Below the pieces are notes generated by a model. The model was not told the origin of the DNA, made no database searches, and worked only from the letters and a program-made list of their open reading frames with translations. Positions 1 through 5,026 of a stretch of DNA of 5,026 nucleotides are shown piece after piece (positions within the stretch are counted from its first letter, which is position 1; each line of letters begins with the position of its first letter). The stretch is from CAYHHI01 sp964356335. GTDB lineage: Bacteria > Arandabacterota > Arandabacteria > Arandabacterales > Arandabacteraceae. Both the position numbers and the translations under genes were made by a program. Location of the stretch: positions 1 through 5,026 of the forward strand of contig CAYHHI010000082.1 of the NCBI GenBank assembly GCA_964356335.1. Reading direction: 5' to 3'.

Positions 1-180
1 GGAAGAGTGGGTCGCCGGAGAAGGCGGAGGCGTCTTGAGCGAAGGAGGTGGTGCTCGGCACACAACGGCGTATGCTCGACTCGCTTCCTGTAGGGGCAAG
101 AACCGGCCCAGGCAGTATGGCGCGGAAAGCACAGATAGCCGATGTCCGCCCCTTGAGGAAGTGAGAATTCCGCGTAAGAG
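1..180. other. Upstream region without a supportable gene
   Basis: I see no convincing gene here. One forward frame stays open from base 2 to a TGA at 209-211, but its translation is Gly/Arg-rich and unlike a folded protein. Another frame closes at a TGA at 36-38 after a short charged stretch (KSGSPEKAEAS) that could be the last residues of an upstream protein; too little is visible to call it. No clear -35/-10 pair stands out for the gene that starts at 214. No riboswitch or structured RNA that I know was recognised. A 6-nt complementary pair (AGGGGC at 92-97 with GCCCCT at 148-153) is too short to mean much. Confidence 0.4.
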
Positions 181-195
181 TTGCCGATTGACTCC

Positions 196-208
196 AAGGA
201 GGAAGGTG
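196..208 (+). promoter_or_regulatory. Ribosome binding site that fixes the start of the Trp-rich secreted protein
   Basis: The purine tract AAGGAGGAAGGTG contains a near-perfect Shine-Dalgarno core (AAGGAGG, 196-202) that ends 11 nt before ATG 214, plus a second purine box (GGAAGG) nearer the start. It lies inside the reading frame that would result from the farther TTG at 181. It therefore argues for initiation at 214, where a proper signal peptide begins. Confidence 0.8.
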
Positions 209-213
209 TGAAA

Positions 214-2265
214 ATGAGGACGCTCCGCAATTGGCTACTGCCGGCACTTCTACTCACGGTTCTGCTCCTTCTACCACTGGTCGGTTGGGCTGGGGACGCT
301 AGGCTTGCGCCTGGTTCTTACAAGGAGATAAGACCCATTGAGCAAGGCCTTATCACACAGCCGGCGATGCCTGAGGCGATTCAGGGCACTGCTTGGCTGA
401 CCACCCCCAACTGGCAGATGTTGTTAACTGACTTTGGATATTCCGATGTCTTCTGGGAGCGCAAACCGCACTGGCGCCGCGCCTGGCCGTGGAACTACTC
501 GTGGTTTTGGGACGAGGTTCTCTCAGGCGAGTGGGCAGCGGCAGTTTACTATGATCAGGTGCAGACCCCATTGATAGCGCAGGGGCCCAATACAGGGTTG
601 CCGCAATCAATGTGGCTTGAGAAGAATTTCCTTTACCCCAATTGGATGACCAATTCGACTTTCTGGGTTGTGACCCCGATCAGTACATGGAACAGAGGCG
701 AGCTCCCCCTGCCCTATCTCGATACCGGTTTCTCAAGCATATCCAATGGGCAGGTGCGGATCGATATCGACTACTTCGTCTGGGCTCGTCCAACCGCCAT
801 GGGACGGTGTGCGGGCGCATGGCCGTGGGCGTGGGTCAGCTACGCCAGAAGCGATCAGTACATCCTCCAGCAGAAGTACAGAATCACCAATATTTCAACG
901 CAGACGCTTACCAATGTCGAGTTCTTCCAGTTTCTGCACGGCCACCCGGGGACCCACGAAGAGAGTGGATTCTACGGCGACTGGGAGGTCTACGATCCCA
1001 ACCAGAAGTTCTTGGGGTGGGATGCCTGGGACACCTACCATTACGACATAACCCAGTGGGGCAGGAAGTATCTCTATACGTGGCCGTGGCCCTACCTGTA
1101 TTGGAATTGGTGGGGAGAGGATTATGTCGGATTTGCCAGTGCCTTGCAGCCCAGCGTCGGAAGATCTCCCTCGCCATGGGGGCTCGGTAAGTATGTGGGA
1201 CATCTACCGGGCAAGCCGGCACGTCCCGGTGTGCATTGGGATGTCGAGGAAGACAACCTGACTCCGAAGGGGCCGGCTTGCACGCTTTATCCCAATACCT
1301 ACCCAACCTTTGGCCAGCAGATCGCGGGTGCCGAGACCTGGAAGCTTGCTCCGAGCTTGCCCCCCGGCACGGGCCTGAGCCATGACGTGCTGCTCTCCAT
1401 ATCCAACCAGCCTTACCACGGATGGCACTGGGGCTTCGACTGGTGGTACTGGCATCCATATTACGTCTGGCCTTGGTGGCACTACCCCAGTATCTACTTC
1501 ACGTCACATCCGTGGGGTTGGCCCTATTACAGACTGTGGATCGATTATCCATGGTGGTGGCAATGCTACACTTGGCCGCGGCTACCGACCTATCCCATCT
1601 GGTTCGGACTTGCTGTGCCGCATCCGGGGACAGGTCAGACCGGACTGGCAATAGACGGGGTGTACTTCAAGACGTATGACCCTGAGGGTGGGGGCACTAC
1701 ACAGGCCGAGTTCGTGGAGGACACGGCGGTAACCAGTGATCTTCAAGCACACTACTACTGGCCTGGCTATGAGTGGCATGGCTACTCACTCTCGAACTAC
1801 ACGCTGCCCGATTCCGCGATGGTGCTGTATGTGGCGGTGCGCGGCGAACAGGACACTCTCGGAACCGGACCGACGTACTCCTACTTACATGGGATGATGG
1901 GCGACGGAGAGTGGGGTTGGAGTCCCGATCATTACGACAGCACCTACGTTGATTTGAGCAGCTCTGCGGTCACGCGGGCCGCTCCCACCGTGTTCAGGTT
2001 GGGTCAGAACCAGCCCAATCCTTTCAAAGCCGCGACTGAGATTGAGTATAGTGTGCCTGCGGCCAGCGACGTCAGCCTGACCGTTTACAACATGCTCGGT
2101 CAAAGAGTCAGGACCCTGGTGAGCGAGCATCAGGAGGTAGGCACCCGGTCAACACGTTGGGATGGCAGGAATGACCAGGGGGCGGAAGTTTCTGCGGGCA
2201 TTTACTTCTACAAGCTCGAGGCAGGAAGCCTTACAGAGATCAAGAAGATGATTCTGGTTGAGTAG
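214..2265 (+). CDS. Secreted, extremely tryptophan-rich protein with C-terminal FlgD-Ig/Por-type sorting domain
   Basis: 683 residues from ATG 214; the in-frame TTG at 181 would only add 11 residues ahead of the signal peptide. Residues 1-26 look like a Sec signal peptide: basic MRTLRNW, a Leu-rich core at 8-23, and likely cleavage after GWA. Residues about 30-590 form an ectodomain I do not recognise, with beta-protein-like stretches (YRITNISTQTLTNVEFFQF at 222-240; HDVLLSISN at 390-398). Into it are set aromatic runs: 81-107, 203-207, 282-300 and, most densely, 404-463 (16 Trp and 10 Tyr in 60 residues). Trp totals 52, about 7.6%, several times a normal protein. Residues 593-683 match the T9SS type A / FlgD-Ig sorting domain (QPNPF at 600-604, VYNMLGQ, WDGRNDQG, GIYFYKLEAG, KKM). 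In that family the domain directs export and surface attachment, so a cell-surface or released location is inferred. Only three Cys are present. The biochemical role is unknown; carbohydrate binding, adhesion or a structural role are guesses. Confidence 0.93.
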   Translation: MRTLRNWLLPALLLTVLLLLPLVGWAGDARLAPGSYKEIRPIEQGLITQPAMPEAIQGTAWLTTPNWQMLLTDFGYSDVFWERKPHWRRAWPWNYSWFWDEVLSGEWAAAVYYDQVQTPLIAQGPNTGLPQSMWLEKNFLYPNWMTNSTFWVVTPISTWNRGELPLPYLDTGFSSISNGQVRIDIDYFVWARPTAMGRCAGAWPWAWVSYARSDQYILQQKYRITNISTQTLTNVEFFQFLHGHPGTHEESGFYGDWEVYDPNQKFLGWDAWDTYHYDITQWGRKYLYTWPWPYLYWNWWGEDYVGFASALQPSVGRSPSPWGLGKYVGHLPGKPARPGVHWDVEEDNLTPKGPACTLYPNTYPTFGQQIAGAETWKLAPSLPPGTGLSHDVLLSISNQPYHGWHWGFDWWYWHPYYVWPWWHYPSIYFTSHPWGWPYYRLWIDYPWWWQCYTWPRLPTYPIWFGLAVPHPGTGQTGLAIDGVYFKTYDPEGGGTTQAEFVEDTAVTSDLQAHYYWPGYEWHGYSLSNYTLPDSAMVLYVAVRGEQDTLGTGPTYSYLHGMMGDGEWGWSPDHYDSTYVDLSSSAVTRAAPTVFRLGQNQPNPFKAATEIEYSVPAASDVSLTVYNMLGQRVRTLVSEHQEVGTRSTRWDGRNDQGAEVSAGIYFYKLEAGSLTEIKKMILVE

Positions 2266-2312
2266 GCAGTTCACCCGCGATTGACAGAGCAAGTCTTTCC
2301 GGGCGGCAGTCT

Positions 2313-2345
2313 CAGGAAGGGGAGCACCCAGTGCTCCCCTTCTTG
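2313..2345 (+). terminator. Hairpin terminator after the Trp-rich gene
   Basis: AAGGGGAGCAC (2317-2327) pairs perfectly with GTGCTCCCCTT (2331-2341) across a 3-nt loop. The stem can be extended to 15 pairs (2313-2327 with 2331-2345, including one G-U). It starts 48 nt after the stop codon. There is no long T run, only TTCTT in the descending arm, so it is either an imperfect intrinsic terminator or an mRNA 3'-end stabiliser. Confidence 0.7.
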
Positions 2346-2429
2346 CGTGATAGTCTTCTTGCTGTGGCGTGTCCTGTTTGACCAGTAAGGCCGCCTTCTC
2401 GTGATCGGATCGCTTGCGAATTTGCTCGA

Positions 2430-2459
2430 TTGCTCCCGGGGGCGCGAACGTGCTATGAT
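2430..2459 (+). promoter_or_regulatory. Sigma-70-type promoter with extended -10 for the cyclophilin-like gene
   Basis: TATGAT at 2454-2459 matches the -10 consensus at 5 of 6 bases. It is directly preceded by TGC (2451-2453), which makes an extended -10 element. A poor -35 (TTGCTC, 2430-2435) sits 18 nt upstream, as is usual for extended -10 promoters. Transcription would start near 2466, giving a leader of about 25 nt. It lies downstream of the hairpin at 2313-2345, so the next gene appears to be a separate transcription unit. Confidence 0.55.
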
Positions 2460-2475
2460 CGATCGGTGCGAAGAT

Positions 2476-2482
2476 AGGGAGG
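2476..2482 (+). promoter_or_regulatory. Ribosome binding site that decides a TTG start
   Basis: AGGGAGG ends 7 nt before TTG 2490, an ideal spacing. The nearby ATG at 2483 is in a different frame, overlaps the tract and stops after 17 codons. The TTG is therefore the supported start for the 123-residue reading frame, whose first residues align with the usual N-terminus of the family. Confidence 0.7.
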
Positions 2483-2489
2483 ATGCGAC

Positions 2490-2861
2490 TTGAGGCCGAT
2501 ACTAGTACACATTGGCAAGACAACCCTGGAGGGTGAGCTCAATGATTCGAAGACGGCACGCCTTGTGTGGGAGGCACTGCCTTTTGAGGCGAAGGGGCTT
2601 ACCTGGGGAGATGAGATCTATTTCAGGATACCCGTCGATACTGAGCCTGAGAATCCCAAGCCTGTCGTGAGCATTGGTGAAATTGGCTATTGGCCTCCGG
2701 GAAGTGCTTTTTGTATATTCTATGGCAAGACGCCTGCAAGCGTCGAAGATGATATAGTTCCTGCAAGCCCGGTTGACATCATCGGGCGGATTGCGTCGGA
2801 TGTCTCGGTCTTGAAGGGTATCCGCGATCCGGGGAAAGTGAGGGTGGAGAGGGCAGAATAG
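2490..2861 (+). CDS. Cyclophilin-like fold protein (TM1367 / DUF369 family)
   Basis: 123 residues, the whole length of the family. Recognised from conserved blocks: ALPFEAKGLTWGDEIYFRIPV (about 29-49), VSIGEIGYWPPGSAFCIFYG (about 60-79), TPAS, and IVPASPVDIIGRI (about 88-100). These closely resemble my recollection of the Thermotoga maritima TM1367 protein. The family has a cyclophilin-type beta-barrel, but prolyl isomerase activity is not established and no cellular role is known to me. There is no signal peptide or membrane segment, so it should be cytoplasmic. It starts at TTG behind a strong Shine-Dalgarno tract and has its own extended -10 promoter. The stop lies 115 nt before tRNA-Ala with no terminator between, so a joint transcript is likely. 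The fold assignment is firm; the function is not. Confidence 0.93.
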   Translation: MRPILVHIGKTTLEGELNDSKTARLVWEALPFEAKGLTWGDEIYFRIPVDTEPENPKPVVSIGEIGYWPPGSAFCIFYGKTPASVEDDIVPASPVDIIGRIASDVSVLKGIRDPGKVRVERAE

Positions 2862-2940
2862 AGAAAGAAGCAACAGCAAAAGGATAGCAGCCAAAGGACC
2901 GCGGAAAAGGCACACGAGAATGGGGATAAGCGCTGGAGGA

Positions 2941-2977
2941 TAATCGAAAAGAATAACTGAAAGACCTAATCGAAAAG
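2941..2977 (+). repeat. 11-nt direct repeat ahead of tRNA-Ala
   Basis: TAATCGAAAAG occurs at 2941-2951 and again at 2967-2977, 26 nt apart. The second copy runs into the first base of the tRNA. The surrounding 2862-2976 stretch is purine-rich and has no gene I can support. The repeat could be a chance duplication in A-rich spacer, or part of a promoter or processing leader for the tRNA. I see no good -35/-10 pair there. Confidence 0.5.
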
Positions 2978-3052
2978 GGGATGTAGCTCAGTTGGGAGAG
3001 CACCTCGTTCGCAACGAGGGGGTCGTCGGTTCGAATCCGATCATCTCCACCA
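2977..3052 (+). tRNA. tRNA-Ala (anticodon CGC)
   Basis: A complete 76-nt cloverleaf. Acceptor GGGGATG (2977-2983) pairs with CATCTCC (3042-3048) and includes the G3:U70 wobble that is the alanine identity element. The D arm is GCTC/GAGC. The anticodon stem CCTCG/CGAGG encloses loop TTCGCAA, with anticodon CGC at 3010-3012, reading GCG codons. The T arm is GTCGG-TTCGAAT-CCGAT with one G-U. Discriminator A73 and CCA are encoded (3049-3052). It probably shares a transcript with the cyclophilin-like gene and is closed by the terminator at 3056-3088. Confidence 0.98.
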
Positions 3053-3055
3053 CGC

Positions 3056-3088
3056 GCGGCGGGCCCTCGGGCTCGCCGCTCCTGTTTT
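3056..3088 (+). terminator. Intrinsic terminator immediately after tRNA-Ala
   Basis: GCGGCGGGCC (3056-3065) pairs with GGCTCGCCGC (3070-3079): a 10-bp GC-rich stem with one G-U and a 4-nt CTCG loop. It is followed by TCCTG and TTTT (3085-3088). It starts 4 nt after the tRNA CCA end, so it most likely ends the tRNA transcript. Confidence 0.8.
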
Positions 3089-3155
3089 CGGCGGCATGTC
3101 GACAGGGGGCGATGAGACGGGCCCCGCCGGAATGGCCAGCTTGAGCATTCTGCAA

Positions 3156-3290
3156 GTTCCCAACCCCATGCTCTGCCCCCAATCAGCTTGACCCCCGTCT
3201 GGTTTGCTGATATGGTTCTCCCTGAGCCTGAAGCCGGCAGAGTCGGCCGATTCGGATTCGCAAATGAACTGAGCCTGTGGGATTGGGAAC
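3156..3290. repeat. Inverted repeat with 13-nt arms around the SRP RNA promoter region
   Basis: GTTCCCAACCCCA at 3156-3168 is matched on the opposite strand by 3278-3290 (GTTCCCAATCCCA when reverse-complemented), 12 of 13 identical. The 109-nt interior contains the promoter-like element at 3188-3216. Short direct repeats accompany it: CTGCAAG at 3150-3156 and 3299-3305, CTGAGCCTG at 3222-3230 and 3269-3277. No coding frame is convincing here. It could be a remnant of a small mobile or repeat unit, a structured RNA, or chance. Confidence 0.45.
3188..3216 (+). promoter_or_regulatory. Sigma-70-type promoter upstream of the SRP RNA
   Basis: TTGACC (3188-3193, 5 of 6 to consensus) is separated by exactly 17 nt from TATGGT (3211-3216, 4 of 6). 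A TGA precedes the -10, giving the extended TGn motif. Transcription would begin near 3223, about 100 nt before the mature SRP RNA, so a 5' leader would have to be removed by processing. A nearer promoter for the RNA was not obvious. It may also drive dnaX, because no strong terminator with a T tract lies between. Confidence 0.5.
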
Positions 3291-3325
3291 CTGTGATCCT
3301 GCAAGCCTTACACCGGGAATTGTGC

Positions 3326-3596
3326 GGGTCGTGCTAGACGGGGAGGTAGCGGTGCCCTGTAACCCGCAACCCGCTATAGCGGGGTTGAATTCCCTTCTGA
3401 GGTCCTGGTTTTTGGGGAAGCGGCACGATAAGCGGCGTTGAAGATCAGGTCCTGCGCAATGAAGACTTGCGAACCCCGTCAGGACCGGAAGGTAGCAGCG
3501 GTAAGCAAGAACCTTCATGTGCCGCAGGGGCACCTGGTTGGAGCTGGCTGTCTTGCAGGCACCTGGGAAGCAGGATCGAGGCAGGGTGCACGGCCC
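3326..3596 (+). ncRNA. ffs: Signal recognition particle RNA, large bacterial form (scRNA/ffs)
   Basis: The RNA scaffold of SRP; with Ffh it targets nascent membrane and secreted proteins to FtsY. The S-domain helix 8 signature is intact at about 3478-3503: GTCAGGACCGGAAGG, with GGAA tetraloop at 3487-3490, then TAGCAGC. The Alu domain is also present (GGGGAGGTAGCGGTGCCCTG at about 3340-3359, then an AACCCGC / GCGGGGTT hairpin), which makes this the long form. The ends pair: GGGTCGTGC (3326-3334) with GCACGGCCC (3588-3596). That gives about 271 nt, close to my recollection of the B. subtilis scRNA. TGTGCCGCAGGGGCACCTGG near 3518-3537 is the usual 3' side block. The exact ends may differ by several bases. 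It lies 147 nt before dnaX, the same order as in Firmicutes. Confidence 0.95.
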
Positions 3597-3684
3597 TTAT
3601 CGATGCCGCGACTTGGTGACAGGGCGACTGAGACAAGAACGCGGATGGGAGAGGATAAGAACGACAGGGAGATAGTCAAAGGAG

Positions 3685-3711
3685 TGCTCGAGGAGTATTG
3701 AGACTCGAGCA
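3685..3711 (+). other. Hairpin in the SRP RNA-dnaX spacer
   Basis: TGCTCGAG (3685-3692) pairs perfectly with CTCGAGCA (3704-3711) around an 11-nt loop. It lies about 90 nt after the SRP RNA end and 32 nt before the dnaX start. No T tract follows, so it is a weak terminator candidate at best. It could instead be an attenuator, a stabiliser of the processed dnaX mRNA 5' end, or a processing site that frees the SRP RNA. Confidence 0.4.
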
Positions 3712-3743
3712 AGCGGCAGAGAGGCAGCGAGGGCAGCAGACGC

Positions 3744-5026
3744 ATGAATGAGCCAGGATCGGGCGGCGAAGCCTACATTGTGATTGCGAGAAAGTGGCGC
3801 CCGGCCGCCTTCGATGACGTAGTCGGCCAGGAGCATGTGACGCGGACCTTGAAGAATGCCATAACGGGTGGACGTGTGGCGCATGCCTATCTTTTCACGG
3901 GACCTCGTGGCGTGGGCAAGACAACGGTTGCGAGGGTGCTGGCCAAGTCCCTCAACTGTATTGACGCGCCGACCGTGAAACCTTGCGGCAAGTGCGCTGC
4001 GTGCACCGAGATCGCCCAGGGCACGAGCATGGACGTGATCGAGATAGACGGAGCCTCAAACAGGGGTATCGATGAGATCAGAAACTTGCGGGACAGCGTG
4101 CGCTATGCGTCGGTGGGTGGGAAGAAAAAAGTCTACATAATCGATGAAGTCCACATGCTCACCCAGGAAGCTTTCAATGCTCTCTTGAAGACGCTTGAAG
4201 AACCGCCGCCTCACGTGGTTTTTGTCTTCGCGACAACTCAGCCTCTCAAGGTGCCGCAGACCATCGTATCAAGGTGCCAGCGGTTCGATTTCAGGCGGAT
4301 CGCCACGGCAGATATCGCGGCCAGACTCAAAGAGATTTGCAGGGGCGAAGGTTACAAGTGCGAGGATGGCGCTCTCGCTCTGATATCGCAGCAGGCAGAC
4401 GGCAGCATGAGAGATGCCCAGAGTATGCTCGAGCAGGTGCTCGCCTTTGGCGGCGGAAGCGTGACCGAGGCCGACATAAGGCCCATCATGGGCCTCAGGG
4501 GAAGCGAGGTCCTATCGAAGATCGGCAAAGCCATCATCGCCGGCGATGAGAAAGGGGTGATCGGGCTTCTCGGCGACGCCTTCGATGCCGGGGTTGACCC
4601 GCTTGACCTTGCAGTTTCCCTGATTGAATGGATTCGTTATCTCCTGGTTACATCCATTGATGCTGAGTCGCGAGAGCTCCTTTCGCTTACGGCTGAGACA
4701 AGAGAGGAGCTGGCTCGGGAAGCGCTCGCTCTCACCACCGAGCATGTCCTCTGTCTCCTCTCGATGATCACGGAGGCAGAGAACAATCTGAAACGGGCAA
4801 GCCATCAGAGGTACCTTCTCGAATCGGTCATCCTCCGTATGACAAGGGTCAAGGCGATCTCCAAGATATCGGATCTCATTAGGTTGCTGGAAGGGATGGA
4901 GGGAGGCAAAGGGGCAGGTGGAACTCGAAGAGCAGGCGGACCGGTTGCGGACGTAAAATCGCCTGAGGAGAAACATCGTGGGATCCGGGCTGAGGGTGGC
5001 TCGCACCAGCCGCAGCAAGGCGAAGC
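3744..5026 (+). CDS. dnaX: DNA polymerase III subunit tau/gamma, N-terminal part (cut by window edge)
   Basis: ATPase of the clamp loader that opens the sliding clamp and, as tau, tethers polymerase cores at the fork. 427 codons are visible with no stop before the edge. AAA+ motifs are intact: Walker A GPRGVGKT (53-60); zinc-module Cys 72, 81, 84 and 87; Walker B YIIDEVHML (131-139); sensor 1 ATT (163-165); the SRC motif (176-178) with its arginine finger; sensor 2 GSMRDAQSMLEQ (220-231). Domain III, the oligomerisation collar, spans about 250-385. From about 386 a Gly/Lys/Pro-rich linker begins, so any tau C-terminal region lies outside. ATG 3744 is the only usable start between the upstream in-frame TGA (3699-3701) and the conserved ARKWRP block; the Shine-Dalgarno site is weak (GAGGG at 3729-3733). 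It sits 147 nt after the SRP RNA and may share its promoter. In many bacteria ybaB and recR follow; not visible here. Confidence 0.97.
   Translation, partial: MNEPGSGGEAYIVIARKWRPAAFDDVVGQEHVTRTLKNAITGGRVAHAYLFTGPRGVGKTTVARVLAKSLNCIDAPTVKPCGKCAACTEIAQGTSMDVIEIDGASNRGIDEIRNLRDSVRYASVGGKKKVYIIDEVHMLTQEAFNALLKTLEEPPPHVVFVFATTQPLKVPQTIVSRCQRFDFRRIATADIAARLKEICRGEGYKCEDGALALISQQADGSMRDAQSMLEQVLAFGGGSVTEADIRPIMGLRGSEVLSKIGKAIIAGDEKGVIGLLGDAFDAGVDPLDLAVSLIEWIRYLLVTSIDAESRELLSLTAETREELAREALALTTEHVLCLLSMITEAENNLKRASHQRYLLESVILRMTRVKAISKISDLIRLLEGMEGGKGAGGTRRAGGPVADVKSPEEKHRGIRAEGGSHQPQQGE

Noticed and set aside
2..211. Open forward frame reaching a TGA just before ATG 214, as the tail of an upstream gene
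   Set aside because: The translation is Gly/Arg-rich with no recognisable motif. An open frame of about 70 codons is not rare in GC-rich DNA.
181..213. Farther upstream TTG start for the Trp-rich protein
   Set aside because: It would place the Shine-Dalgarno tract inside the coding region and add a charged stretch before the signal peptide. ATG 214 has the ribosome site and begins a normal signal peptide.
642..1190. Long alternative frames on both strands across the Trp-rich gene
   Set aside because: They lack ribosome sites and recognisable domains. A TGG-rich sequence leaves other frames open by composition, and the main frame has a signal peptide and sorting domain in register.
3603..3701. 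Small forward frame (32 codons) between SRP RNA and dnaX
   Set aside because: It has no Shine-Dalgarno sequence at either possible ATG, begins right at the SRP RNA end, and its composition gives no support.
3438..3701. 87-residue forward frame across the SRP RNA
   Set aside because: Most of it overlaps the well-supported SRP RNA, including its conserved helix 8, so it is a chance open frame.
4129..4142. A-rich run in dnaX as a possible programmed frameshift site
   Set aside because: The AAG AAA AAA codons encode the conserved lysines before Walker B. The known tau/gamma slippage sites lie much later in the gene, beyond the ATPase domains, so that position is outside the window.
4512..5018. 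168-residue reverse-strand frame
   Set aside because: It is antisense to dnaX, whose translation matches the family throughout this stretch.

Overview
The window reads as a stretch of bacterial chromosome from a moderately GC-rich organism (more G+C than A+T by eye; not counted). Two lineage clues are present. The first gene ends in a FlgD-Ig / Por-type C-terminal sorting domain, with a QPNPF motif, a VYNMLGQ strand and a GIYFYKLEAG...KKM ending. This is typical of Bacteroidetes and of the many uncultured phyla around the FCB superphylum. The SRP RNA is the large form (about 270 nt, with an Alu domain), best known from Firmicutes and Thermotogae. Together they suggest a deep-branching or candidate-phylum bacterium, possibly thermophilic. 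This is inference, not a taxonomic call.

Layout, all on the + strand. (1) Positions 1-213 hold no gene I can support, only the leader of the first gene. (2) 214-2265 encodes a secreted 683-residue protein that is extraordinarily rich in tryptophan (52 Trp, counted by hand), ending in the sorting domain. A strong hairpin at 2313-2345 follows it. (3) An extended -10 promoter near 2451-2459 precedes a TTG-started gene (2490-2861) for a small cyclophilin-like protein of the TM1367/DUF369 type. This is followed by tRNA-Ala(CGC) at 2977-3052 and an intrinsic terminator at 3056-3088. (4) A promoter-like TTGACC-17-TATGGT lies at 3188-3216, inside a long inverted repeat. It is followed by the large SRP RNA (about 3326-3596), a spacer hairpin, and the start of dnaX (3744 to the window edge), which encodes the clamp-loader tau/gamma subunit.

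The SRP RNA-dnaX order is the same as the scr-dnaX neighbourhood of Firmicutes, and these two are the informational core of the window. The cyclophilin-like gene and the tRNA probably share a transcript, because no terminator is visible between them. The tryptophan-rich exported protein is the one component I cannot place in a known functional family, and it is the main object of interest. dnaX has no stop codon in the window and is cut by the right edge, so only its first 427 codons can be described.
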